A stretch of 64,000 nucleotides of DNA from QQWI01 sp964522015 (GCA_964522015.1 CAZFST010000007.1:62001-126000); one strand, 5' to 3'. Positions 42,201 through 50,238 are shown, counted from the first letter of the stretch. The notes: generated by a model from the letters alone, not told the origin. A program made the numbers and translations.

Positions 42201-42724
42201 TTAACTGCTTCTGCACCCATTCCAGCTTTAAAACCATTGCCATACTTCTCACGATGCTCAGAGTACTCAGCTTCAGTGAGAATTTGCTTATGGCTCAAAG
42301 ATGTTTCTCCTGGGTTCGTTACAATATAAGAAGCAAAATAAAGAACTTTCTCTAACGCTCTTGGTGACATGTCCAACAAGATACCCATTTTAGATGGGAT
42401 ACCCTTAAAATACCAGATATGTGACACAGGAGCTGCTAATTCGATGTGCCCCATACGCTCACGACGAACCTTAGCCTTCGTGACTTCAACGCCACAACGA
42501 TCACATATGACGCCTTTATAGCGAACGCGCTTGTATTTACCACAATGACATTCCCAGTCCTTTGTAGGCCCGAAAATTTTCTCGCAGAACAAACCTTCTT
42601 TTTCTGGCTTCAACGTTCTATAGTTAATTGTTTCTGGTTTCTTGACTTCACCTTTAGACCATTGTCTCATCTTGTCCGGAGAAGCAAGTCCAATTTTTAT
42701 CGAATCAAAATTATTAAATTCCAA
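39206..42724 (-). CDS. rpoC: DNA-directed RNA polymerase subunit beta'
   Basis: Beta' carries the catalytic magnesium site. NADFDGDQMAVHVPLS is intact near residue 448. The N-terminal zinc site is CHCGKYKRVRYKGVICDRCG (about residues 60-79), and a second is CDAEQGVCARCYG near residue 870. Length of 1172 is normal for Firmicutes. It follows rpoB after a 78-bp spacer with a hairpin. The Shine-Dalgarno GGGAG is 15 nt from the ATG, rather distant. Confidence 0.99.
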   Translation of the reverse strand: MEFNNFDSIKIGLASPDKMRQWSKGEVKKPETINYRTLKPEKEGLFCEKIFGPTKDWECHCGKYKRVRYKGVICDRCGVEVTKAKVRRERMGHIELAAPVSHIWYFKGIPSKMGILLDMSPRALEKVLYFASYIVTNPGETSLSHKQILTEAEYSEHREKYGNGFKAGMGAEAVKQILDDLDLDQLSKELRARLKDSSGQKKVKAVRRLEVAEAFIQSGNNPSWMILDVVPVIPPDLRPMVQLDGGRFATSDLNDLYRRVINRNNRLKRLLELGAPDIICRNEKRMLQEAVDALIDNGRRGRPVTGPGNRPLKSLSDMLKGKQGRFRQNLLGKRVDYSGRSVIVVGPELKFYQCGLPKTMALELFKPFVMKRLVQDGYVHNIKSAKRMVERARPEVWDIVEDVIKEHPVLLNRAPTLHRLGIQAFEPVLVDGKAIRLHPLVCTAYNADFDGDQMAVHVPLSVEAQAEARFLMLSVNNILAPKDGLPITTPTQDMVLGAYYLTMDGEPDEKGNGSIFKDYEELLMAYFNKTVTLHARVRTRMFITEENPGGQIVESTVGRFIFNENIPQDLGFIDRRKDKYGLEVDFECTKKALEGIIAKCFHKKGNTNTAQMLDHIKTLGFQYSTQGAISVSVSDMIIPKEKPALIASAQAEVAKYQKAYRRGLISDEERHEKVIATWTETTDKVTNALMANLKKRNNINIMAYSGARGSKNQIRQLAGMRGLMANALGETVEIPIISNFREGLSVLEYFISTTGARKGLADTALRTADSGYLTRRLVDVSQDIIVREVDCETERAIEVSAFMDGNEVIERMEERLTGRYLAEDLVDKASGEIIAYRNQLVDSDLANEIGKAGHVKVMVRSVMTCDAEQGVCARCYGLNLANGRPVNVGEAVGIIAAQSIGEPGTQLTMRTFHTGGVAGGDITQGLPRVEELFEARKPKGLALIAEISGKISFRDSKKKRELVITADNGEQVSSQVVYGSRLKVRDGDMVDAGTILTSGSVNPHDILRIVGVKGVQDYITLEVQRVYRLQGVDIDDKHIEIIIKQMLGKVKLEEAGSTQLIPGSLVNIAEYEKANRIASEEGLEPASGTRVILGITKASLATESFLSAASFQETTRVLTEAAIKGKEDRLVGLKENVIIGKLIPAGTGMRRYRDIAIDVSDEMDELTTTTVY

Positions 42725-42769
42725 GGGTGTTACGCTCCCTTCTTTTTAACTTTCGCAAGCTTTAAGGCA

Positions 42770-42788
42770 GGCGCTCACGCCGAGCGCC
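42770..42788 (-). other. Intercistronic hairpin between rpoB and rpoC
   Basis: GGCGCTC and GAGCGCC form a GC-rich stem without a following T-run, 14 bp after the rpoB stop. Probably a transcript processing or stability element. Confidence 0.55.
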
Positions 42789-42802
42789 CACTCGTATCAG
42801 TG

Positions 42803-45800
42803 TTACATTAAAAAGTCGTCGCTTTCGCTGTCTTCATCAAACGCAAGGTCTTCTTCATCTTCATCAGCGATTTCATCTTTTTCAGTATCGTCAATAAAGG
42901 TACCTGTCTCTTCGACAACGAGTTCATCGTACTCCTGAACATCTTCTAAATCCTCTTCAATTTCCAATTCGCCTTCGTCATCACGCATGACTTTTACATC
43001 TAATGCCAGTGACTGCAACTCCTTGATAAGAACTTTAAATGATTCAGGAACCCCTGGTTCTGGAATATTTTCACCTTTAACAATTGCCTCATAAGCTTTA
43101 ACACGACCAACAACGTCATCCGACTTAACCGTCAGAATTTCTTGCAACGTATACGCGGCACCATATGCTTCAAGGGCCCAAACCTCCATCTCACCAAAAC
43201 GCTGACCACCAAACTGTGCTTTACCGCCAAGTGGCTGTTGCGTTACCAATGAGTAAGGTCCTGTTGAACGGGCATGAAGCTTATCATCAACCAAGTGATG
43301 CAGTTTTAACATATACATGTAACCAACTGTAACGCGATTATCCATGGCTTCGCCAGTACGACCATCTCTGACCACTAGTTTACCGTCGGTTGGGTAACCT
43401 GCCTCTCCTAAGAGCTCCATGATTCGGCTTTCACGGGCGCCGTCAAATACTGGCGTGGCAACATACCAGCCCAGTTTTTTAGCCGCCAGGCCTAAATGGA
43501 TCTCGAGAACCTGACCGATGTTCATACGAGAAGGAACGCCCAGTGGATTCAAACAAATTTGAATTGGTGTACCATCATCTAAGAATGGCATATCTTCAAT
43601 TGGAAGGATTTTTGAAATAACACCCTTATTACCATGACGACCGGCCATCTTATCACCGACATTTATTTTACGTTTTTTAGCGATATAAACACGGACAAGA
43701 ATATTAACACCAGGAGAAAGCTCATCGCCATTCTCACGGGTAAAGACCTTAACATCAACGATTATACCATTCTCACCATGGGGAACACGTAAAGACGTAT
43801 CACGAACTTCACGGGCTTTTTCACCAAAGATAGCGCGAAGAAGTCTTTCTTCAGCCGTTAACTCTGTCTCACCCTTAGGTGTTACTTTACCAACCATAAT
43901 ATCACTTGGATTGACTTCAGCACCGATGCGAATAATACCGCGATCGTTAAGATTTTTCAGTGCATCTTCACCGACATTTGGAATATCTCGAGTGATTTCT
44001 TCTGGTCCAAGCTTAGTATCTCTGGCTTCTGATTCATATTCTTCAATGTGTATAGACGACAGAATGTCATCTTTAACAAGTTCTTCACTTAAAAGTATAG
44101 CATCCTCGTAGTTGTAACCTTCCCATGCCATGAAGGCTACAAGGAGATTGGCACCAAGAGCGATTTCACCAAACTGAGTGGATGGACCATCAGCAATAAC
44201 TTCGCCAGCAACTACAGCATCGCCTTTATTTACAATTGGACGCTGATTAATACAAGTACCTTGGTTTGAACGCTTAAATTTCAACAACTTATAACGTTCT
44301 TTTGTCTTTTGATTTGTACGAATGACGATTTCTTCAGAAGTAACCGATTCTACAATACCATCAGATCCAGCGCGAACAATGGCACCAGAGTCAAGACCAG
44401 CAAGGTATTCCATACCAGTACCAATAATAGGCGCTTGTGCTTTAACCAATGGAACCGCCTGACGTTGCATGTTCGAACCCATCAGGGCACGGTTAGCATC
44501 GTCATTCTCAAGAAACGGAATCATAGATGTCGCAACAGAAACCATTTGCTGTGCAGCGATTTCCATATAGTCGATTTCTGCAGCAGGGAATTCTGCAATT
44601 TCCGCTTTTCTTCGACCCACTAAGCGTTCTTTGACAAACTTGCCATCTGGTCCAATCAACTCTGTTGCTGGAACAACGGTGGCACGTTCCTCAATATCAG
44701 CTGTAATAAACACGATTTCAGTTGTGACAATACCCGTTTCTGGGTCCACAATCCGATAAGGCGATTCAATAAAGCCGTATTCATTAATGCGAGCAAAGAT
44801 ACTTAAGTTACCGATAAGGCCGATATTAGGTCCCTCAGGGGTCTCAATCGGACACATACGACCATAATGGGAGTGATGGACGTCTCGAACTTCAAAGCCC
44901 GCACGTTCTCTAGAGAGACCACCCGGTCCAAGTGCTGATAAACGACGTTTATTAGTCAATTCAGCAAGTGGATTTGTTTGATCCATAAATTGTGATAGCT
45001 GTGAGCTGCCAAAGAATTCTTTAATTGCAGCAGCTACTGGTCGGATATTAATCAAGGCCTGTGGTGTGATTGAATCCATGTCCTGTATGGTCATACGCTC
45101 ACGAACAACACGCTCCATACGAGACAAACCGATTCTAAATTGGTTTTGTAATAGCTCACCAACAGAACGGATACGACGATTACCAAGGTGATCGATATCA
45201 TCAGTATTGCCTAAACCGTGTGGCATATTTAAAATGTAACTGATTGAAGCTATAATATCATCAATCAAGATATTTTTTGGAACCAGTTCATTCTTGCGCT
45301 CAGCGATAAGATTTTGTCTTTCTTTTACATCATCTGTTGCAGCAAGAATTTCTTTCAAAACAGGATAATAAACTTTATGTTCAATTTTCGAATTACCAAT
45401 ATCCATGAACTTCGTAATGTCAACAAACTGGTTACCGATAACCTTAACCACTTTATCATCATTGCCGAATACATGAACAAATCGTAAGCCTGTATCATCG
45501 ATTTCAAAAGCTTTTTTACGGGTAATGACCTGACCTTCAGCAACGATGACTTCTCCTGTGTGAGGAGAGATAATAGGTTCTGCAGCCACTCGACCATCGA
45601 TACGATTAGATAATGATAATTTTCGCGTGAATTTATAACGACCAACTCTTGCAAGGTCATATCTTTTAGGATCAAAAAAGAGAGAATTTAGCAAACCATT
45701 GGCACTGTCAACAGTTGGTGGTTCACCTGGTCTTAGCTTTTTATAGACTTCAAGCAAACCCTCTTCTTGAGATGATGAACTATCCTTATCTAAAGTTCTC

Positions 45801-46450
45801 ATAAGACGTTCGTCTTCACCAAAAAGCTCTAGAATTGCTTGATCGCTGCCTATACCAAGGGCTCTAGCAAGGACAGTAACAGGCAATTTACGAGTTCTGT
45901 CAATTCTAACAGAAACGATTTCGTTGGAATCCGTTTCGTATTCCAACCATGCACCACGATTTGGAATGACAGTAGTAGCAAACAATTTTGTTCCCGATTT
46001 ATCAATGGACTCCACATAATAAGGACCTGGGGATCTAACAAGCTGAGAAACAATTACACGCTCAGCACCATTAATAATAAATGTCCCTTTTTCAGTCATC
46101 AGTGGGAAGTCGCCCATGAAAACCTTTTGTTCTTTTACTTCGCCTGTTTCTTTGTTGATAAAACGTAATTGCACCTTGAGAGGAACTGCGTAATTTGTAT
46201 CGCGTTCTTTACACTCTTCAACATCATACTTTGGGGTCATCTCGAGTTCATAATCAACAAACTCTAAAATCAAATTGCCCGTGTAGTCTTGAATTGGTGA
46301 AATATCTTGAAAAGCTTCCATGAGCCCTTCTTCAATAAACCATCCATAAGACTTTTTCTGAACCTCAATAAGGTTCGGTGTTTCTAACAGCTGTTCCACA
46401 TTGGAGAAGCTCATGCGTGTTCTTCTACCCAATTGTATTGGTTGCGGCAT
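42803..46450 (-). CDS. rpoB: DNA-directed RNA polymerase subunit beta
   Basis: Beta forms the other half of the active-site cleft. The rifampicin region reads SSQLSQFMDQTNPLAEL then TNKRRLSALGPGG (residues about 482-510). Where most bacteria have His (E. coli 526), this protein has Asn500, from AAT at 44951-44953. Other positions in the cluster (Gln, Asp, Ser) are wild type. PQPIQLGRRTRMSF is the N terminus; AAGGGG precedes the ATG. The C-terminal tail is very acidic (EDEEDLAFDEDSESDD). 1215 residues; complete. It has its own strong promoter. Confidence 0.99.
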   Translation of the reverse strand: MPQPIQLGRRTRMSFSNVEQLLETPNLIEVQKKSYGWFIEEGLMEAFQDISPIQDYTGNLILEFVDYELEMTPKYDVEECKERDTNYAVPLKVQLRFINKETGEVKEQKVFMGDFPLMTEKGTFIINGAERVIVSQLVRSPGPYYVESIDKSGTKLFATTVIPNRGAWLEYETDSNEIVSVRIDRTRKLPVTVLARALGIGSDQAILELFGEDERLMRTLDKDSSSSQEEGLLEVYKKLRPGEPPTVDSANGLLNSLFFDPKRYDLARVGRYKFTRKLSLSNRIDGRVAAEPIISPHTGEVIVAEGQVITRKKAFEIDDTGLRFVHVFGNDDKVVKVIGNQFVDITKFMDIGNSKIEHKVYYPVLKEILAATDDVKERQNLIAERKNELVPKNILIDDIIASISYILNMPHGLGNTDDIDHLGNRRIRSVGELLQNQFRIGLSRMERVVRERMTIQDMDSITPQALINIRPVAAAIKEFFGSSQLSQFMDQTNPLAELTNKRRLSALGPGGLSRERAGFEVRDVHHSHYGRMCPIETPEGPNIGLIGNLSIFARINEYGFIESPYRIVDPETGIVTTEIVFITADIEERATVVPATELIGPDGKFVKERLVGRRKAEIAEFPAAEIDYMEIAAQQMVSVATSMIPFLENDDANRALMGSNMQRQAVPLVKAQAPIIGTGMEYLAGLDSGAIVRAGSDGIVESVTSEEIVIRTNQKTKERYKLLKFKRSNQGTCINQRPIVNKGDAVVAGEVIADGPSTQFGEIALGANLLVAFMAWEGYNYEDAILLSEELVKDDILSSIHIEEYESEARDTKLGPEEITRDIPNVGEDALKNLNDRGIIRIGAEVNPSDIMVGKVTPKGETELTAEERLLRAIFGEKAREVRDTSLRVPHGENGIIVDVKVFTRENGDELSPGVNILVRVYIAKKRKINVGDKMAGRHGNKGVISKILPIEDMPFLDDGTPIQICLNPLGVPSRMNIGQVLEIHLGLAAKKLGWYVATPVFDGARESRIMELLGEAGYPTDGKLVVRDGRTGEAMDNRVTVGYMYMLKLHHLVDDKLHARSTGPYSLVTQQPLGGKAQFGGQRFGEMEVWALEAYGAAYTLQEILTVKSDDVVGRVKAYEAIVKGENIPEPGVPESFKVLIKELQSLALDVKVMRDDEGELEIEEDLEDVQEYDELVVEETGTFIDDTEKDEIADEDEEDLAFDEDSESDDFLM

Positions 46451-46650
46451 GCAAATTCACCCCTTGTCTTAATCCGCCAGTCCCTTTAGGAAAGGCTACT
46501 ATGTTAAAGAAATGTAACACATCTTTAATAAACTTGTAACAATCCACGCAAGTGTTCAAATAGCTTAGTTCTTGTCCATTGTTCTGTCTTCTCGACTCTT
46601 TAACACACAAAAATAAGACTACTTCACCACTCTAGTCCACACTTATGGCA
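46451..46650 (-). other. Long 5' leader of rpoB
   Basis: About 200 nt separate the promoter start site from rpoB. I see a small CCTTTCCTAAAGG hairpin near 46480 and no ORF with a ribosome site. It may hold translational control of rpoB but no named element is recognised. Confidence 0.4.
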
Positions 46651-46657
46651 TTTTAGT

Positions 46658-46686
46658 ATGATATCACACCTATTTCGATGCGTCAA
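46658..46686 (-). promoter_or_regulatory. Promoter of rpoBC
   Basis: TTGACG (46681-46686) and TATCAT (46658-46663) are spaced by 17 bp on the minus strand. Three A/T-rich palindromic repeats abut the -35 on its upstream side. Confidence 0.82.
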
Positions 46687-46756
46687 GAGAATTTATTTGA
46701 TAAATTCTACTGAAATTTATTTAATAAATTCTATTGCGAATTTATTATACAAATTT
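46687..46756. repeat. Three tandem A/T palindromes upstream of the rpoBC promoter
   Basis: Three imperfect copies of a 19-20 bp palindrome of the type GAATTTATnAAATAAATTC are placed 24-25 bp apart, ending directly at the -35. This resembles an array of UP elements or a protein operator. Confidence 0.75.
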
Positions 46757-46762
46757 GGACAT

Positions 46763-46792
46763 AAAAAAGAACGACTCTTTCGAGTCGTTCTT
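46763..46792 (-). terminator. Terminator of rplJ-rplL
   Basis: AAGAACGACTC and GAGTCGTTCTT form an 11-bp stem with a GAAA tetraloop and then TTTTTT, about 20 bp after rplL. It separates rplJL from the rpoBC promoter. Confidence 0.92.
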
Positions 46793-46811
46793 AAACAATG
46801 ATGGGTCGAAC

Positions 46812-47174
46812 TTATTTAAGTTCTACGTTTGCGCCAGCTTCTTCAAGCTTAGCTTTCATTGCTTCTGCTTCTTCTTTAGTCAGACCTTCTTTAAGTGTGC
46901 TTGGCGCGTTATCAACAACGTCTTTTGCTTCTTTCAAGCCAAGACCAGTCAATTCACGAACAACTTTGATAACGTTGATTTTCTTTTCGCCAGCGCTAGC
47001 AAGGATAACGTCAAACTCAGTTTTTTCTTCTACTTCAGCAACAGCACCTGCACCAGCAGCAGCTACAGGAGCAGCAGCAGATACGCCAAACTCTTCTTCA
47101 CAAGCTTTAACAAGCTCATTCAATTCAAGAACAGTCATCGCTTTGACTGCTTCAATAATTTGATCTTTAGTCAT
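46812..47174 (-). CDS. rplL: 50S ribosomal protein L7/L12
   Basis: L7/L12 is the multi-copy stalk protein that recruits GTPase factors. The 120 residues have the N-terminal dimerisation helices (TVLELNELVKACEEEFGV), an Ala-rich hinge (about 34-48), and the C-terminal domain with KINVIKVVRELTGLGLKEAKDVVDNAP. It follows rplJ by 29 bp. Confidence 0.98.
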   Translation of the reverse strand: MTKDQIIEAVKAMTVLELNELVKACEEEFGVSAAAPVAAAGAGAVAEVEEKTEFDVILASAGEKKINVIKVVRELTGLGLKEAKDVVDNAPSTLKEGLTKEEAEAMKAKLEEAGANVELK

Positions 47175-47203
47175 TGGACACCTCCGGGTAATTTAAGGGT
47201 TAA

Positions 47204-47701
47204 TTAAGCTTGTTGCTCTTTTTGCTCTGCAATATTTGACAACAAATAAGCAAAGTTTGCAATTGGTGCATTGAAACTACCAAGTAATTTCCCGATGAGA
47301 ACTTCTTTACTTGGAATGTTCGCAACTTCTTGAATGCCTTCAAGATTGAAGTAACGGCCTTCAACTACGCCCGCTTTTAATTGAAGCGTCTTAGCTTTAG
47401 TCGTCATTTCTTTGATTACTTTTGCTGGCTTAATTGGATCATCATAACCAAAAGCAAATGCATTTGGTCCTGTAAGATCATTGGCCAATGCTTCGAAGGC
47501 TGTACCTTCAGCTGCACGTTTTACTAAGTTGTTTTTATAAACTTTGTAATCGACACCAGCAGCACGGCATGCATTTCTAAGCTCTGTTGCTTGTTCCACG
47601 TTAATACCTTTGTAATCAACCAAGACTACTGATTGAGCACGATCAAGTTTCGCGCGAATTTCAGCAACTACTACTTTTTTAAGCTCGAAATTCTTAGACA
47701 T
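47204..47701 (-). CDS. rplJ: 50S ribosomal protein L10
   Basis: L10 anchors the L7/L12 stalk. The 165 residues have KLDRAQSVVLVDYKGINVEQATELR and a C-terminal helix ending LSNIAEQKEQQA that binds L7/L12. It is preceded by an L10 leader with a terminator, so rplJL is probably autoregulated by the L10-L12 complex. Confidence 0.98.
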   Translation of the reverse strand: MSKNFELKKVVVAEIRAKLDRAQSVVLVDYKGINVEQATELRNACRAAGVDYKVYKNNLVKRAAEGTAFEALANDLTGPNAFAFGYDDPIKPAKVIKEMTTKAKTLQLKAGVVEGRYFNLEGIQEVANIPSKEVLIGKLLGSFNAPIANFAYLLSNIAEQKEQQA

Positions 47702-47728
47702 CTGTCCACCTCCTTGTTTCTATTCAGT

Positions 47729-47756
47729 AAAAAACCCCTTTGCTTTGACAAAGAGG
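47729..47756 (-). terminator. Attenuator terminator of the L10 leader
   Basis: CCTCTTTG and CAAAGGGG form a stem followed by TTTTTT, 30 nt before rplJ. It lies at the downstream end of the L10 leader. Confidence 0.87.
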
Positions 47757-47849
47757 CAGTCTAATTCATCTATCACAGAAAGAGAATTAACACTAGTCTC
47801 GGTAGGATTTTTAAGCAATTGCCCCTACTGTCTACGGCTGGTTTTTCAC
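47757..47849 (-). ncRNA. L10 leader RNA
   Basis: The leader has the hallmark AGCCGTAGACAGTAGGGGC followed by ATCCTACCGAG, which pair as CAGTAGG/CCTAC in the Firmicute L10 leader. L10 binding here is known to favour the terminator and so limit rplJL expression. Assigned by motif recognition. Confidence 0.88.
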
Positions 47850-47855
47850 TAGGAA

Positions 47856-47884
47856 AGTATATCAACGAGAAAGTGTTATGTCAA
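47856..47884 (-). promoter_or_regulatory. Promoter of rplJL
   Basis: TTGACA (47879-47884) and TATACT (47856-47861) with a 17-bp spacer on the minus strand; the start site would be just upstream of the L10 leader. Confidence 0.87.
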
Positions 47885-47907
47885 CACAATCTCCCATTGT
47901 TATTTGT

Positions 47908-48600
47908 TTAAAATTTTGCTGCGTTGAGCTTAACACCAGGGCTCATTGTGCTTGCAATTGTAACACTTCTCAAGTAAGTGCCTTTTGCAGCCGATGGTTT
48001 AGATTTGACAACAGCATCAACTAGTGAAGTCAAGTTTTCTAACAATTGCTCGTTAGCGAATGACAACTTCCCAATTGGGCAGTGAACGATATTTTGCTTG
48101 TCAAGTCTGAATTCAACCTTACCAGCTTTGATCTCTCTGACTGCACGCTCAACATCAAATGAAACAGTTCCTGATTTAGGGTTTGGCATAAGTCCTTTAG
48201 GACCAAGCACACGACCCAAACGTCCAACAAGACCCATCATGTCTGGAGTAGCTACGATTACATCGAAGTCAAACCAGTTTTCCTTTTGGATTTTGTCGAT
48301 CATGTCTTCAGCACCGACGAATTCAGCGCCAGCGTTTTGTGCCTCGATCGCTTTATCACCTTTGGCAATAACCAAAACGCGCTTAGTTTTACCTGTTCCG
48401 TGTGGTAAAACCATTGCACCACGCACTTGTTGATCTGCGTGACGTCCATCTACACCAAGTTTAATGTGCAGTTCAACTGATTCATCAAACTTAGCTGATT
48501 TAAAAGTTTTAAGCACTTTGATCGCTTCTTCTGCATCATGCAGTCTAAGCTTTTCGAATGCTTTAATGTTATCCTGATGTTTCTTTCCAGCTTTAGCCAT
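47908..48600 (-). CDS. rplA: 50S ribosomal protein L1
   Basis: L1 forms the mobile stalk at the E site and represses its own operon in many bacteria. The 230 residues have AKAGKKHQDNIK at the start, GVDGRHADQQVRGAMVLPHGTGK, and GLMPNPKSGTVSFDV, the family signature. It follows rplK by 60 bp; the next unit, rplJL, has its own promoter. Confidence 0.98.
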   Translation of the reverse strand: MAKAGKKHQDNIKAFEKLRLHDAEEAIKVLKTFKSAKFDESVELHIKLGVDGRHADQQVRGAMVLPHGTGKTKRVLVIAKGDKAIEAQNAGAEFVGAEDMIDKIQKENWFDFDVIVATPDMMGLVGRLGRVLGPKGLMPNPKSGTVSFDVERAVREIKAGKVEFRLDKQNIVHCPIGKLSFANEQLLENLTSLVDAVVKSKPSAAKGTYLRSVTIASTMSPGVKLNAAKF

Positions 48601-48660
48601 TTTGTTCCTCCTTCGTGGTTTTTGGTGGCGAGCCTCCCACTACAATACAAAGCTTTCGCT

Positions 48661-49086
48661 TTATTCTTCTACGACAATACCCATACTTCTAGCTGTACCT
48701 GCGATCATACTCATCGCAGCTTCAATGCTTGCTGCATTTAAATCTGGCATTTTAACTTCAGCAATTTCTCTAATTTTAGCTTGTGTAATTTTGGCAACCT
48801 TTGTTTTGTTAGGTACGCCAGAACCACTTTCAATACCCACCGCTTTTTTCAACAACACCGCTGCCGGTGGCGTCTTAGTGATGAATGTGAACGATCTATC
48901 TTGATAAATCGTGATTACTACTGGGATAATGTATCCAAGTTTGTCAGCAGTCTTAGCATTGAATTCTTTACAGAATTGCATAATGTTAACACCGTGTTGA
49001 CCAAGTGCCGGACCTACTGGTGGCGCTGGAGTCGCTACACCTGCTGGCAATTGAATTTTTACCATTCCCGTTACTTTTTTAGCCAT
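48661..49086 (-). CDS. rplK: 50S ribosomal protein L11
   Basis: L11 binds the GTPase-associated rRNA and the RelA stringent factor. KIQLPAGVATPAPPVGPALGQHGVNIMQFCKEFNA is the signature with the proline pair of the thiopeptide site. The C-terminal domain ends GTARSMGIVVEE. 141 residues. It lies 40 bp after nusG. Confidence 0.98.
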   Translation of the reverse strand: MAKKVTGMVKIQLPAGVATPAPPVGPALGQHGVNIMQFCKEFNAKTADKLGYIIPVVITIYQDRSFTFITKTPPAAVLLKKAVGIESGSGVPNKTKVAKITQAKIREIAEVKMPDLNAASIEAAMSMIAGTARSMGIVVEE

Positions 49087-49126
49087 CGTTGCACCTCCTT
49101 ATAAAGCCTAACTTTTTGATGAAAGC

Positions 49127-49642
49127 TTATAGCTTTTCAACTTGATTGTACGCTAATTCAACTGGCGTTTCTCTACCGAACATGTTGATCTTGACCCGAA
49201 GCGATTGATCGTGAGCATCAATTTCTTGAACCTCTCCAATAAACGTTTCGAAAGGTCCAGAAATGACCTTGACCATCTGACCTACAATGATGTCTATGAC
49301 AACGACCTTCTTTTCAAGACCCATGTTTAAGACTTCAAAATCAGTGAGTGATACAGGCTTGGAAGCTGGTCCGACAAAACCCGTTACGCCGCGCGTGTTA
49401 CGAACGACATACCAAGATTCATCCGTCATATACATCTTAATGATTGTATAGCCAGGATAGATCTTGCGGGATTTGACTTTCTTTTTACCATTTTTGATTT
49501 CTGTGACTTCCTCTGTCGGTACAGCAACTTCGAGGATTATGTCCTGCATGCCTCTGTTCTCAACGATTTTTTCGATATTTGCTTTTACCTTGTTTTCGTG
49601 TCCAGAGTAAGTATGGACGACATACCATTTCGCTTCAGACAT
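49127..49642 (-). CDS. nusG: Transcription termination/antitermination protein NusG
   Basis: NusG binds RNA polymerase and affects pausing and coupling. The NGN domain starts AKWYVVHTYSGHENKVKANIEK, and YPGYTIIKMYM and NTRGVTGFVG are typical. The C-terminal KOW domain is at about residues 118-168 (VGQMVKVISGPFETFIGEVQ). 171 residues. The Shine-Dalgarno GGAGG is about 30 nt from the ATG, but a 7-bp hairpin lies between the two. Confidence 0.98.
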   Translation of the reverse strand: MSEAKWYVVHTYSGHENKVKANIEKIVENRGMQDIILEVAVPTEEVTEIKNGKKKVKSRKIYPGYTIIKMYMTDESWYVVRNTRGVTGFVGPASKPVSLTDFEVLNMGLEKKVVVIDIIVGQMVKVISGPFETFIGEVQEIDAHDQSLRVKINMFGRETPVELAYNQVEKL

Positions 49643-49650
49643 AACGTGAC

Positions 49651-49678
49651 GCTACTACTATAGATAGTAGCTTCCTCC
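49651..49678 (-). promoter_or_regulatory. Hairpin between the nusG Shine-Dalgarno sequence and start codon
   Basis: GCTACTA pairs perfectly with TAGTAGC around a 7-nt loop, placed between GGAGG (49674-49678) and the nusG ATG (49640-49642). If folded it brings the ribosome site to a spacing of about 10 nt. Unfolded, the spacing would be too large for efficient initiation. Confidence 0.7.
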
Positions 49679-49685
49679 TTACTTA

Positions 49686-49898
49686 TTACAGTTGAATCAG
49701 TTTAGTGATGATGTTTCTAAATGCAAAGTCAAAGACCCAAACACCCATGGCGGCTAACGTACAAAACGTCAACACTACGATTTCGTACTTCACAAGCTCT
49801 TTTCGCGTTGGCCAGATAACTTTCTTCATTTCAGAAATAACACCTTTGAAATACTTCTTACCAGATTTTTGCTGTACAGCTTGAGTTTGTGTGTTCAT
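49686..49898 (-). CDS. secE: Preprotein translocase subunit SecE
   Basis: A 70-residue short-form SecE. The amphipathic segment YFKGVISEMKKVIWPTRKELVKY is the family signature and is followed by one transmembrane helix (about residues 41-62). It lies 20 bp after rpmG and before nusG, the standard order. Confidence 0.96.
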   Translation of the reverse strand: MNTQTQAVQQKSGKKYFKGVISEMKKVIWPTRKELVKYEIVVLTFCTLAAMGVWVFDFAFRNIITKLIQL

Positions 49899-49918
49899 CG
49901 TCTACCACCCTTAAACAA

Positions 49919-50068
49919 TTATTTAGTCTCCTTGTGCGCAGTGTGCGTTTTGCAGAATCTGCAATACTTCTTCATTTCGATTCTGTCGGGAGTCTTCTTT
50001 TTGTTCTTAGTTGTATTGTAGTTTCTTTGCTTGCATTCAGTACACGCTAAAGTAATTTTAACTCGCAT
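49919..50068 (-). CDS. rpmG: 50S ribosomal protein L33 (zinc-binding form)
   Basis: A 49-residue L33 starting MRVKITLACTECKQRNY with zinc pairs CTEC and CRFC. The start is at 50068, with GTAGGAGG upstream; the frame to 50110 extends into the leader. First gene of rpmG-secE-nusG-rplK-rplA. Two promoters can be read upstream. Confidence 0.97.
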   Translation of the reverse strand: MRVKITLACTECKQRNYNTTKNKKKTPDRIEMKKYCRFCKTHTAHKETK

Positions 50069-50147
50069 TAGCTTGACACCTCCTACAACAGTGTATATAA
50101 ATGGGCCCACAGCGGGCGCACTATATCCAGTTTAATTTCACTTATCT

Positions 50148-50176
50148 AATTTATCACGTTTCTTTACATGTGTCAA
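50148..50176 (-). promoter_or_regulatory. Proximal promoter of rpmG-secE-nusG
   Basis: TTGACA (50171-50176), 17-bp spacer, TAAATT (50148-50153) on the minus strand, about 75 bp before rpmG. Confidence 0.7.
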
Positions 50177-50194
50177 CAAGAATGAAACGCTCAT

Positions 50195-50224
50195 AAAAAC
50201 CCTTGGTGGAAAAACCAACAAGGG
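50195..50224 (-). terminator. Terminator immediately after an upstream promoter
   Basis: CCCTTGTTGG and CCACCAAGGG form a 10-position stem (one mismatch) followed by TTTTT. It begins only a few bases after the expected start of the promoter at 50239-50267. Confidence 0.75.
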
Positions 50225-50238
50225 CTCTAATTAGATTG

